DNA from: an uncultured Acidimicrobiaceae bacterium
Lineage (GTDB): Bacteria; Actinomycetota; Acidimicrobiia; Spongiisociales; UBA5794
Reading direction: 5' to 3'
Assembly (NCBI GenBank): GCA_947258375.1
Contig: CAMYIJ010000012.1
Coordinates: 1 to 63,885 of the forward strand
Length of the DNA: 63,885 bases
A program made the translations under genes and the position numbers. Position 1 is the first letter of the stretch. Each line of letters opens with the position of its first letter. The notes beneath the pieces are model-generated. The model ran no database searches, had not been told where the DNA came from, and worked only from the letters and a program-made list of their open reading frames with translations. Of the stretch, positions 45,231 to 53,873 are shown piece by piece.

Positions 45231-47308
45231 ATCAGCGCACCGAACGAGTGATGATCATGGCCGCGGCGGCGACCGCGATCGGCTTCGCGTTCGGGGTGTT
45301 CGCACTCTGGTTGACGACGGGCTCCCGCCGCCAGGAGATGCTCGAAGAGGTCGATGGTGCGCTGGTTCTCTTCGGTGGCCTGTTGACCATGGCGGTGGTC
45401 ACGATCGGCGTGGCCGTCGTATATCGCAATCACACCGTTCGGCTGCGACGCCTCACCGAAGAAATCGATCTGATCGCCACCGTCAATCCGCGCCACCGGG
45501 TCGACGGAAACGGGCCGATCGAAACCCGGCACGTTGCCCGGTCGGTCAATGCGTTGGCCGACCGATTGTGGTCGAGCCTGGCCGACCAGGAAGCGATGGT
45601 CAACAGTGCCAAAGCGGCATTGGAGCAGGAGAAGGAGCGCTTGGCCGCGCTCATGGCCGACCTCCCGGAGGGAGTCGTAGTCTGCAATCTCGACGGCCAG
45701 ATCCTGCTGTACAACGCCGATGCCCAGCGGCTTCTGACAACCTATGACGATCCGGACAGCAGTGGATTTGTCGGATTGGGCCGTTCGGTCTTCGGCATGC
45801 TCGATCGCAACGCCATCCTCAACGGACTCCACCGCTTGCAGCTCCACGTCGATCAGGGTCGCGCCACCCACCCGTCGCGTTTCGTTGCCACGACCAGCAA
45901 TGGCCGCATGCTGCGGGTTCGGCTGACGCCGACCGTGGACACCGACGGCTCCATGACTGGATTCGTCCTGTCCATGGAGGATGTCACCGAGGAACGTGCA
46001 ACCCGGGACGCCAAGAATCGGCTGTTGATCGATTTACTCCGAGGCAGCCGCGCGTCGGTCGCCGGCATTCGGGCCGCGATCGAGATGATTCAGGACTACC
46101 CGGACATGGACTCCGAAACCGTGGCACGGTTCAAGTCGATCATCCAGACGGAATCGGAGAGGCTGTCCTACCAGATCCACGAGATCGCGGCAGAGAACGC
46201 CGGGCTCCCCGAGCCATCGCACTCAGTGGACGACATGCTGGGCGACGACCTGTTGTGGGCGCTGCAGCGTCGCCTCAACGACGATGAAGGGATCAAGACC
46301 TCCATCAGCCACACGGTTGAGTCCCTCTGGCTCAAGGTCGACGGCACGGGGGTGATCGACTCACTCACGAAGGTGGCTCACGCTCTGAGGGCGGACGGCG
46401 CGGTCGATCAACTGTTCCTGACGTTGCGAGCGGAAGGCCGCTTCGCCGCGGTCGACCTTTCGTGGGATGGAGGTGCGGCGGCGATTCCGGCCGTCGAGCT
46501 CGAGGTCGGAGGCGACCTGGGCAGCGCCGCGTTCCGCAACGGCGGTGAGGTCTGGTATCGGGCCGAGAACGACGATCGACATACAGTGTGCCTGCTGCTC
46601 CCCAAGACTGATGCGATACCGAGTCTGAGCCACCGTGTGGTCGAGGGCGGGCGGCCGACCTACTACGACTTCAACCTCTTTGCGGGCACCGACTCCACCT
46701 CGATGGACGACACCCCGCTGCGCGAGCTCACTTTCACCGTCTTCGACACCGAGACCACGGGTCTTGATCCCGACGGCGGTGACGAGATTGTCTCGATCGG
46801 GGCCGTCCGCATCGTGGGGGGCCGGATTCTGCGCCACGAGACCTTCGATCAGCTCGTCGACCCGAAGCGCCCCGTGTCGGCGGGGTCGTTCGAGATTCAC
46901 GGCCTCTCCAACGACATGCTCATCGGTCAGCCTCACCTCGATGCCGTGCTTCCCCGATTCCGCTCATTCGTCGCCGACTCGGTGATGGTCGGCCACAACG
47001 CGGCGTTCGACGTCAAGTTCCTTCAGCTCAAGGAAGCGGCCACGGGGGTCACGTTCGGCAACCTGCTGCTCGACACGCTGCTGCTCGCAGGAGTTGTCCA
47101 CCCCAACCAGGCGCCGCACACGCTCGAGTCGATTGCCTCGCTTTTCGGGTTGGAGGTCACGGGCCGCCACACCTCGCTCGGCGACGCTCTGGTGACCGCC
47201 GAAATCTTCCTGCGAATGATCCCGCTGCTGGAATCCCACGGTATCGACACCTACGGAAAGGCGAGAAAAGCGAGCAGCGAGACCGTCTACGCCCGGCTGA
47301 AGTACTGA
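45227..47308 (+). CDS. Membrane PAS / pseudo-histidine-kinase protein fused to DnaQ-type 3'-5' exonuclease
   Basis: 693 residues; ATG overlaps the receiver stop by 4 bp. Two helices (about 8-30 and 45-66), HAMP-like region to about 120, coiled coil, PAS domain (about 140-255, LPEGVVVCNLDGQILLYNAD), then a region shaped like a kinase dimerisation helix, LLRGSRASVAGIRAAIEMI, in which Arg (R272) replaces the phosphoacceptor His, and a decayed ATPase-like domain (about 330-460). Residues about 500-670 are a DEDDh exonuclease with all residues: D507 and E509 in VFDTETTGLD, D595 in GHNAAFDVKF, H648 and D653 in RHTSLGDA. So a non-phosphorylating sensor scaffold carries an apparently active nuclease. 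Confidence 0.9.
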   Translation: MNQRTERVMIMAAAATAIGFAFGVFALWLTTGSRRQEMLEEVDGALVLFGGLLTMAVVTIGVAVVYRNHTVRLRRLTEEIDLIATVNPRHRVDGNGPIETRHVARSVNALADRLWSSLADQEAMVNSAKAALEQEKERLAALMADLPEGVVVCNLDGQILLYNADAQRLLTTYDDPDSSGFVGLGRSVFGMLDRNAILNGLHRLQLHVDQGRATHPSRFVATTSNGRMLRVRLTPTVDTDGSMTGFVLSMEDVTEERATRDAKNRLLIDLLRGSRASVAGIRAAIEMIQDYPDMDSETVARFKSIIQTESERLSYQIHEIAAENAGLPEPSHSVDDMLGDDLLWALQRRLNDDEGIKTSISHTVESLWLKVDGTGVIDSLTKVAHALRADGAVDQLFLTLRAEGRFAAVDLSWDGGAAAIPAVELEVGGDLGSAAFRNGGEVWYRAENDDRHTVCLLLPKTDAIPSLSHRVVEGGRPTYYDFNLFAGTDSTSMDDTPLRELTFTVFDTETTGLDPDGGDEIVSIGAVRIVGGRILRHETFDQLVDPKRPVSAGSFEIHGLSNDMLIGQPHLDAVLPRFRSFVADSVMVGHNAAFDVKFLQLKEAATGVTFGNLLLDTLLLAGVVHPNQAPHTLESIASLFGLEVTGRHTSLGDALVTAEIFLRMIPLLESHGIDTYGKARKASSETVYARLKY

Positions 47309-47312
47309 ATCC

Positions 47313-48008
47313 GTGCCCGCGCCCGATCCAGCCCAGTACGACTCGTTTGCCGCCGAGTACGCGGAGCACGCCGCGACGGCTCCGTGGAACGCTTTGTACG
47401 ACCGGCCGGCGGTGCTCGAGCTAATGGGCGACGTCGCGGGCAGGCAGGTGCTGGATGCCGGTTGTGGCCCGGGCCTCTACGTGGCGGAACTGCTCGCACG
47501 CGGAGCCGCCGTAGCGGGCTGCGACTACTCGCCGCGGATGGTCGAGCTGGCGAGGGAGCGGGTCGGCGACGCAGCCGATCTGCGGGTGCACTCGCTGGCC
47601 GACCCGTTCGACTGGGTACATGACGAGAGTATCGACGTTGTCGTCAGCGCCCTCGTCCACCACTACGTCAATGACCGATTGGGATTCCTGCGGGAGGTTC
47701 ATCGGATGCTGCGTCCGCAGGGGGCGCTGGTCTTGAGCACCCATCACCCCACGGGGGATTGGCACCGGCTGGGCGGTTCCTATTTCACGGTCGAACCCGT
47801 GACCGAGACGTGGAGGAAGGGCTGGGAGGTCACCGCCTGGCGCATGCCGCTCACTCAGTTGACGAGCGAGTTCGCCGCTGCGGGATTCCTCATCGAGCGT
47901 CTCGTCGAACCCTCTCCGCAACCCGAAATGGTCGAGATCTACCCGGAGAGCTTTCAGCGTTTGAGCACCGAGCCCGGCTTCATTCTCTTCCGGTTGGTCA
48001 AGCGGTAG
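47313..48008 (+). CDS. Class I SAM-dependent methyltransferase
   Basis: 231 residues from GTG 47313, 4 bp after the exonuclease fusion and so likely in its transcript. Motif I VLDAGCGPGLYVAELLARG, acidic loop GCDYSPRMVELA, VVVSALVHHYVNDR and MLRPQGALVLSTHHP. It resembles the UbiE/BioC-like group without a predictive signature. Whether it belongs functionally to the signalling operon is unknown. Confidence 0.85.
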   Translation: MPAPDPAQYDSFAAEYAEHAATAPWNALYDRPAVLELMGDVAGRQVLDAGCGPGLYVAELLARGAAVAGCDYSPRMVELARERVGDAADLRVHSLADPFDWVHDESIDVVVSALVHHYVNDRLGFLREVHRMLRPQGALVLSTHHPTGDWHRLGGSYFTVEPVTETWRKGWEVTAWRMPLTQLTSEFAAAGFLIERLVEPSPQPEMVEIYPESFQRLSTEPGFILFRLVKR

Positions 48009-48023
48009 CGGTCAACCGAGCCC

Positions 48024-48178
48024 TAGTGGACCGTCGCACAACTAATCACGGCGTCTCTGCGGCCCTCAGCGCCCCTGGCGTCGTCCTCCGCCTCGACGCA
48101 TCTACTGATGCGCCTTCGTTGTGCGTCCTACCCAGATGACGGCAGACACGCGCCCGCTAATTGTGCGACAGACCACTA
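48024..48178. mobile_element. Miniature element with terminal inverted repeats, copy 1 (155 bp)
   Basis: The ends pair as GTGGWCYGTCGCACAAYTA, bordered by TA on both sides (48024-48025 and 48177-48178). The left arm continues CACGGCGTCTCTGCGGCCCT and the right arm CCTTCGTTGTGCGTCCTACC, both shared with copy 2 at 51732-51925. No transposase is encoded. It lies between convergent genes; its last three bases, CTA, are the stop codon of the minus-strand membrane protein. The interior CTCGACGCATCTAC also occurs in the relic at 60376-60530. Confidence 0.8.
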
Positions 48179-48607
48179 CTCGACTTCGGAGCGCATGAGC
48201 ATGGTGCTGCGGACGCTGCGGAGGACGGCATACAGGGCCGCACCGCCCGCGATGACAAGACCGGCTCCGGGCCGACAGAAGGAGCCATCCTCTGTCCCGC
48301 ACAGCGACGAGCCCCGGATGAGCTCAGTGAGCACAAGGCCAAACGCGATGAGGCCACCGACGGCGGGCAGGATCATGAACAAGTTGCGGCGCACGGAGAA
48401 TACGCCGAGGAGACCGACCGCGGCAGCCCAGATTGTCAGAACACCCCAGCGCCCCAGGCCGCTTTGCGACCCCAGGGCGGTCTGCCACCAGGGCAGCATG
48501 CTGCCGACGATCACCGCGATGAAGCTGAACAGCATCCACAACTGGTCGCGGCCGAACCAGGGGAAGGGCGGGCGGCGGCGGACGATCGGAGAAGCTGGCT
48601 CTGTCAC
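48176..48607 (-). CDS. Hypothetical four-helix membrane protein
   Basis: 143 residues from GTG 48607 (VTEPASPIVRR), or 164 from GTG 48670; neither has a clear ribosome binding site. After a basic start there are about four helices (FSFIAVIVGSMLPWWQTAL, WGVLTIWAAAVGLLGVF, LFMILPAVGGLIAFGLVL, GAGLVIAGGAALYAVL), with a cysteine-containing loop SSLCGTEDGSFC. No family named. Its stop codon is the terminal CTA of the miniature element. Confidence 0.65.
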   Translation of the reverse strand: MTEPASPIVRRRPPFPWFGRDQLWMLFSFIAVIVGSMLPWWQTALGSQSGLGRWGVLTIWAAAVGLLGVFSVRRNLFMILPAVGGLIAFGLVLTELIRGSSLCGTEDGSFCRPGAGLVIAGGAALYAVLRSVRSTMLMRSEVE

Positions 48608-48791
48608 CGAGACATGATGCCGTGCCGTGCCCTCCAATCGCAACCCGGCTGCGCCGAGCGGTTTCGACACCGGTCATCGGCCACTCGTCGCCGCTGACGA
48701 CCGATCGTCGGGAAACCTTGGCGCCACAAGGCGTTTGACCCATACGATGGCCCCTAATTGACCTGTCGATAATGGGCCGAAGGGAGGACCA

Positions 48792-50750
48792 GTGTCCGAC
48801 GCCGCCACCCCCGCGATCTCGAACTTGCTGCGAGAGGATCGCCTTTTCCCACCTTCATCGGATTTCACGGCAGGAGCGAATGCCCAGCCGGGCACTCACG
48901 AAACTGCCGCGCAGGATTACCTCGCGTTCTGGTCGGGTCAGGCGAAGCAACGTATCAGCTGGTTCCGGGAGCCGACGATCACGCTCGACGACACCGAGGC
49001 GCCCTTCTACAAGTGGTTCCCCGATGGGGAGCTCAACGTTGCCTACAACTGCCTTGATCGCCACCTCGACACCAACGGCGACAAAGTGGCCTACCACTGG
49101 ATCGGCGAGCCCGGCGACACCCGGACGATCACCTACCGTCAGCTCCACGAGGAAGTAGGTCGATTCGCCAATGCGCTGAAGGGCCTGGGCCTCGAAAAAG
49201 GCGATCGTGTCGCCATATACATGGGGATGATTCCCGAGTTGCCGGTGGCGATGCTGGCGTGCGCTCGCGTCGGGTTGCCCCACTCTGTCGTGTTCGGTGG
49301 ATTCTCCTCGGATTCCTTGGCCGACCGCATCGACGATGCATCCGCCAAGGTGGTCATCACCCAGGACGGTGCCTGGCGTCGGGGCGAAGTCGTACCGCTC
49401 AAGGTGAACGCCGATATTGCCGCCGATCGCTGCTCGTCGATCGAGCACGTGATCGTGGTGAATCGGACCGGCAACGATGTAACGATGGTTGACGGCCGCG
49501 ACCTCTGGTATCACGACGTCATCGACGGCCAGAGTGCGGACTGCCCCGCAGAGGTGATGAATGCCGAGGACCTTCTCTACATCCTCTACACATCGGGGAC
49601 CACGGGGAAGCCGAAGGGCATCGTCCACACTCAGGCCGGCTACCTCACCGGCGTGACGACCACACACAGCTATGTGTTCGACATCAAGCCCGATGATGTC
49701 TACTGGTGCGCGGCCGACATCGGCTGGGTCACCGGCCACAGCTACATCGTCTATGGTCCGCTCGCCAACGCGAGCACCGGTGTGATGTATGAAGGTGCGC
49801 CCAACTTCCCCGGGCCGGACCGTCTCTGGCAGATCATCGAGGACTACAAGGTCTCGATCTTCTACACGGCGCCGACGGCCATCCGGGCCTTCATGAAGTG
49901 GGGAGACCAACACCCGGCGGGCCGCGATCTTTCGTCCTTGCGACTCCTCGGTACCGTTGGTGAGCCGATCAACCCCGAAGCGTGGATGTGGTACAACGAG
50001 CACATCGGCGGCAACGGCACTCCGATCGTCGACACGTGGTGGCAGACCGAGACCGGCGCCATCATGATCACGCCACTCCCGGGTGTCACGACGACCAAGC
50101 CCGGCTCTGCGACATTCCCGTTCCCCGGCGTCAGCGCCGACGTCGTCGACGAGGCGGGGGAGTCGGTACCACTCGGCGAGGGCGGCTTCCTCGTCCTCGA
50201 CAGGCCGTGGCCTTCGATGCTGCGGACGATTTACGGCGATCCGGACCGCTACGTCGACACCTACTGGTCGCGGTTTGCCGGCAAGTACTTCCCGGGCGAT
50301 GGCTGCAAGCGCGACGAGGATGGCTACTTCTGGCTCCTCGGCCGGGTGGACGATGTCATGCTGGTCGCCGGGCACAACATCTCGACGGCGGAAGTCGAGT
50401 CGGCGCTGGTGTCGCATCCGAGTGTTGCGGAGTCCGCGGTTGTCGGCCGCAAGGACCCGGTGACCGGTGAGGCGATCGCGGCGTTTGTGACTCTCCGCTC
50501 GGGACAGGTCGGGGATGAGTCGTTGATTCAGACGCTGCGCGACCACGTGGCGTCGTCGATCGGCCCGATCGCCAAGCCGAAGAGCATTGTGTTCACGGAG
50601 GACCTTCCCAAGACCCGATCAGGCAAGATCATGCGCCGGCTGCTGAAGGACATATCAGAGGAGCGGCAGTTGGGCGACGTCACCACGTTGGCCAACGCCG
50701 ATGTCGTCCAGCAGATCGCCGACATGGCGTCCACGGCGACGGAGGACTAA
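48792..50750 (+). CDS. acsA: Acetyl-CoA synthetase (AMP-forming)
   Basis: 652 residues from GTG 48792, full family length. It makes acetyl-CoA from acetate, ATP and CoA through acetyl-AMP. Motifs: P-loop [13 protein letters not shown], acetate-pocket Trp in DTWWQTETG, hinge-region [15 protein letters not shown], and the acetylatable lysine in [15 protein letters not shown]. One difference: the usual GHR after the hinge is GHN. Acetate use fits the ActP-like symporter 11 kb upstream. Transcription ends at the hairpin 50810-50844. Confidence 0.95.
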   Translation: MSDAATPAISNLLREDRLFPPSSDFTAGANAQPGTHETAAQDYLAFWSGQAKQRISWFREPTITLDDTEAPFYKWFPDGELNVAYNCLDRHLDTNGDKVAYHWIGEPGDTRTITYRQLHEEVGRFANALKGLGLEKGDRVAIYMGMIPELPVAMLACARVGLPHSVVFGGFSSDSLADRIDDASAKVVITQDGAWRRGEVVPLKVNADIAADRCSSIEHVIVVNRTGNDVTMVDGRDLWYHDVIDGQSADCPAEVMNAEDLLYILYTSGTTGKPKGIVHTQAGYLTGVTTTHSYVFDIKPDDVYWCAADIGWVTGHSYIVYGPLANASTGVMYEGAPNFPGPDRLWQIIEDYKVSIFYTAPTAIRAFMKWGDQHPAGRDLSSLRLLGTVGEPINPEAWMWYNEHIGGNGTPIVDTWWQTETGAIMITPLPGVTTTKPGSATFPFPGVSADVVDEAGESVPLGEGGFLVLDRPWPSMLRTIYGDPDRYVDTYWSRFAGKYFPGDGCKRDEDGYFWLLGRVDDVMLVAGHNISTAEVESALVSHPSVAESAVVGRKDPVTGEAIAAFVTLRSGQVGDESLIQTLRDHVASSIGPIAKPKSIVFTEDLPKTRSGKIMRRLLKDISEERQLGDVTTLANADVVQQIADMASTATED

Positions 50751-50809
50751 CCGGCCTCCCCCTTCCGGTTGGCGCGACCCCTGCGCCGCCTTCGTCTGAG
50801 ACGCCAAAG

Positions 50810-50844
50810 CTGAGGGGAGGGACACACGAGGTCCCTCCCCTCAG
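50810..50844 (+). terminator. Terminator-like hairpin after acsA
   Basis: Perfect 14-bp stem CTGAGGGGAGGGAC / GTCCCTCCCCTCAG, loop ACACGAG, 60 bp after the acsA stop and 61 bp before the DUF3097 gene. No T-run. Confidence 0.85.
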
Positions 50845-50904
50845 GCGCGTTCACATGCCGGCAATGCCCGGCTGCTGTCGGGTTCGTCGCTACGCTGCTC
50901 CGCC

Positions 50905-51723
50905 ATGACCAAGCGCGATCGATGGACCGGCGAGGATATCCTCGAGTCCTTCAACAAACCGGCCTACCCGCTGCTGGAGGTCCGGCCCGGCATGACCCTG
51001 ACCCATACAGGCTCGCGCTTCATCGGCGCCGTAGCCGGCTTCTCTCAGGGCGATAGTGTCGTCCTGGTCGACGACTCGGGACGTCGCGAGCTCTTCAAGG
51101 CCCACGATGGGGCGTTTCTACATAGGGGCGTCCGGGTTGCTTTGCGGGAGCCCGCGACCCCTGCGGAACCCAAACGCCGGCGGACTGCCTCGGGGTCAAT
51201 CGCTGCCACTGCGACCCGCGCTCGCGTTGCCCGCGCCAGTCGCATCTGGGTCGAGGGGATCCACGATGCCGAGCTGATCGAGAAGGTATGGGGCGACGAC
51301 CTGCGCGATGCAGGAGTGGTCGTGGAGCCACTTCATGGCGCCGACGATCTGGCCGCGGCAGTCGCTGATTTCCAGCCGGGGCCGCACCGCCGCCTCGGCG
51401 TGCTGTTGGACCACCTCGTCGCCGACTCGAAGGAATCCCGTATCGCCGATGAGGCACGTCGGGACAACGTGCTCATCTGCGGCCATCCCTACGTCGACAT
51501 CTGGCAAGCAATCGCACCGGCCACCATCGGCATCCAAGAGTGGCCGGCAGTTCCGAAGGGCGAACCGTGGAAGGAAGGGGTAATCCGCGGCCTCGGAATG
51601 GATGTCGCATCCGGCGAATTCTGGAGCCGGGTGCTCGACGCAGTTTCCACGTACCGGGATGTCGAGACGCCGCTCGTCAACGCCGTCGAGCGACTGATCG
51701 ATTATGTGACCGTCGCCGATTGA
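50905..51723 (+). CDS. DUF3097 family protein
   Basis: 272 residues. The family is almost confined to Actinomycetota and is recognisable from RIWVEGIHDAELIEKVWGDD, LGVLLDHLVADSKESRIA and the following VLICGHPYVDIWQAI. The pattern resembles a TOPRIM-like or Rossmann arrangement with acidic residues, but no function is known. Monocistronic between a terminator and the second miniature element. Confidence 0.9.
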   Translation: MTKRDRWTGEDILESFNKPAYPLLEVRPGMTLTHTGSRFIGAVAGFSQGDSVVLVDDSGRRELFKAHDGAFLHRGVRVALREPATPAEPKRRRTASGSIAATATRARVARASRIWVEGIHDAELIEKVWGDDLRDAGVVVEPLHGADDLAAAVADFQPGPHRRLGVLLDHLVADSKESRIADEARRDNVLICGHPYVDIWQAIAPATIGIQEWPAVPKGEPWKEGVIRGLGMDVASGEFWSRVLDAVSTYRDVETPLVNAVERLIDYVTVAD

Positions 51724-51731
51724 CGAGAGTC

Positions 51732-51925
51732 AGTGGACTGTCGCACAACTAATCACGGCGTCTCTGCGGCCCTCAACGTCCCTGGCTAGCTCGGGACGTT
51801 CGGCCATCGGCTGGCGCGTGATGGGTGCTTGTCGGCATGGCCTCACCCACCTTCGTTGTGCGTCCTACCCAGATGACGCTGATGACTCGCAGACACGCGC
51901 CCGCTAATTGTGCGACAGACCACTA
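51732..51925. mobile_element. Miniature element with terminal inverted repeats, copy 2 (194 bp)
   Basis: Same terminal repeats as copy 1 (GTGGACTGTCGCACAACTA at the left; right end its inverted form) in the same orientation, but with a different centre: CTAGCTCGGGACG...GGCCATCGGCTGGCGCG, which recurs in the relic at 60.4 kb. The right border is TA, the left CA. It starts 8 bp after the DUF3097 stop, and its final CTA is the stop codon of the convergent M20 peptidase. No coding capacity. Confidence 0.8.
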
Positions 51926-53278
51926 GACCCAGAGCCTGTCGATCACGTCGAGCCACAGCTGGGTCGTGAGTTTCAGCGATTCAACGTCGATTCGTTCGTT
52001 GTGGCCGTGGAAGCGGTTCATGAACTCGGCCAGCGGGACTTCGGGACTGAGCAGTCCGGCACCGTAGCTGGGGACACCGCGGTGGCGGAAGAACCTGGCG
52101 TCGGTGCCGCCCGTGACCATGCTCGGCAGAATCTGCGCCCCCGGGTAGGCCACGCGGATCGAGTCGGTTAGGACATCCCACAGCTTGGTGTCGGTAGGGG
52201 AGGAGGTGGCACCCATGTTCTGGTCGGGGAACAGCTGCTCCCATTCCACCGACCCCATGAGGTCTTCGCCGATGGCGGCACGGAGATGCGCGTCGACGTC
52301 CTCCTGTGTGTCGCCCGGCAGGATACGAATGTCGACAATGAGTTCGGCCGTATCCGGGATGGTGTTGGACTTGCCACCGCTCGCCAGCACGTTTGGGCTG
52401 AAGCTCATGTGCGAGCAGGAGTGCAGATTGCGCGCCATACCGGGATCCATCTCTGCCAGCGCATCGTGGAGAGCCGCCGGATCGAGGAGCCGCTTCTGGG
52501 CCTCTGTCGACAGGCCGAGAGCCTGCAACCGGGCCGCAAACACCTCGTCGAGGCGGGGTCCCGGGTCGTAGGCGGCGATGCGGCGGACTATTTCCGCGGA
52601 CTTGATGAGCGCGCTGTCGACTCCGAAAGGCATCGATCCATGGCCGGGCTCGCCGTGGACGGTGATGCGACGGCCTCCGCCGCCCTTCTCTCCCGTCGTC
52701 AACAGGACGACCGTACCGGCGGCGTTGGTAACCGGGGTCCCACCGTATTCGGTAAGGACGTAGTCGCAGTGCAGTGCATCCCACTCCTTCTCGACGAGCG
52801 GCTTGGCACCGAGCTCGCCGCCGTGCTCCTCATCGGCGACGGCAAAGTAGACGATGTCGCCTGGATATCTCCTGCCGGAACGCACCACCTCACGAAAGGC
52901 CACCGCCATCGAGGAGGTGAGGTTCAGCATGTCGACCGCGCCGCGGCCCCACACCTCGCCATCGATCAACTCCCCACCGAAGGGATCAACGTCCCAACCA
53001 TCCGGATTCACCGGTACCACGTCGGTATGGCCCATGAGGCACAGCGCCGGAGCATCCGGATCGGTGCCGGCGTATCGGGCCACCATCGACGTCCTCCCCG
53101 GCAGCGTCTCGAACATCTGGATGTCGAGAGCGGAGTTCTCGATCTCGTCGCGCAGCAACTCCGCGTTGCGGACCTCGTGGCCCGATTCGGGTGTGCCCTC
53201 GTTAACGCACTGGTTGCGGATGAGGGTCTGGAGAAGCTCGATGGTCTCGTTGGTGAGTCGATCGATTAGGTCCGCCAT
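51923..53278 (-). CDS. M20-family peptidase (ArgE/DapE/CPG2-like)
   Basis: 451 residues from ATG 53278. Metal site CLMGHTDVVPVNPDGW, bridging Asp in GRGAVDMLN, catalytic Glu pair in VADEEHGGE, and late ligand His in MNRFHGHNERI. The dimerisation domain starts ITVHGEPGHGSMPFG. Such enzymes cleave peptide or acyl-amino acid bonds. The stop codon comes from the end of the miniature element; the C-terminus LDVIDRLWV looks complete for the family. Confidence 0.9.
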   Translation of the reverse strand: MADLIDRLTNETIELLQTLIRNQCVNEGTPESGHEVRNAELLRDEIENSALDIQMFETLPGRTSMVARYAGTDPDAPALCLMGHTDVVPVNPDGWDVDPFGGELIDGEVWGRGAVDMLNLTSSMAVAFREVVRSGRRYPGDIVYFAVADEEHGGELGAKPLVEKEWDALHCDYVLTEYGGTPVTNAAGTVVLLTTGEKGGGGRRITVHGEPGHGSMPFGVDSALIKSAEIVRRIAAYDPGPRLDEVFAARLQALGLSTEAQKRLLDPAALHDALAEMDPGMARNLHSCSHMSFSPNVLASGGKSNTIPDTAELIVDIRILPGDTQEDVDAHLRAAIGEDLMGSVEWEQLFPDQNMGATSSPTDTKLWDVLTDSIRVAYPGAQILPSMVTGGTDARFFRHRGVPSYGAGLLSPEVPLAEFMNRFHGHNERIDVESLKLTTQLWLDVIDRLWV

Positions 53279-53423
53279 ACCTTCGTTCCGTTCACTGTCC
53301 GCGTCGTCGAAGAAGACGCTAGAGCAGTTGGGATCGCGCCGCTACAGACAATGCCCTGCCCCCAGGCCAACCGATCCGGCAGGCGCCATCGAGCCGGATG
53401 AGCGACCTCGCGAAGTGAGCCGG

Positions 53424-53873
53424 CTACCCGACCTGCGGCAGCTCCACTATTTCGAACCAGTAGTTGGCGAGATGCTGCACGATGCTGACCATTCCCTCGA
53501 ACGTCACCGGCTTAGTGATGAACGAATTCACGCCCAGGTCGTATGTGCGGACGATATCCTCATCGGCCCGCGAGGTGGTCAGAACAACAATGGGGATGCC
53601 TTGCAGCTCAGGATCGGCTCGGATCTCCGCGAGCGCCTCCCTGCCGTCCTTGCGCGGCATGTTCAGGTCGAGCAGGATCAGTCCCGGGCGCGGGGCGGCA
53701 CCCGGAGCGGCATACTCGCCGCGCTTCTTCAAGTAGTCCATGAGCTCCTCACCGTCCTCAACGAACGCGAGTTCGTTGGTGAGGTGGGCTTCTTCGAATG
53801 CCTCCTGCGTGAGGAGACGATCCTCGGGGTCGTCGTCGGCCATCAGGATGCGGATTTGGTGGTGGTTGCCCAC
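53424..53873 (-). CDS. Rcp1-like stand-alone response regulator
   Basis: 149 residues from GTG 53873, with AGGAG 5 bases before it; the upstream open frame to 54857 is a shadow of the kinase gene. Receiver with acidic trio in [13 protein letters not shown], phosphoacceptor D69 in LILLDLNMPRKDGREAL and lysine in FITKPVTFEGM. The DLNMPRKDGREAL form is typical of regulators paired with phytochrome-type kinases (Rcp1). It overlaps the end of its kinase gene by 31 bp, a sign of strict coupling. No output domain. Confidence 0.9.
   Translation of the reverse strand: MGNHHQIRILMADDDPEDRLLTQEAFEEAHLTNELAFVEDGEELMDYLKKRGEYAAPGAAPRPGLILLDLNMPRKDGREALAEIRADPELQGIPIVVLTTSRADEDIVRTYDLGVNSFITKPVTFEGMVSIVQHLANYWFEIVELPQVG

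Noticed and set aside
48855..50546. 563-codon open frame on the minus strand across acsA
   Set aside because: Exact shadow of a well-conserved gene in GC-rich DNA; its translation has no recognisable motif.
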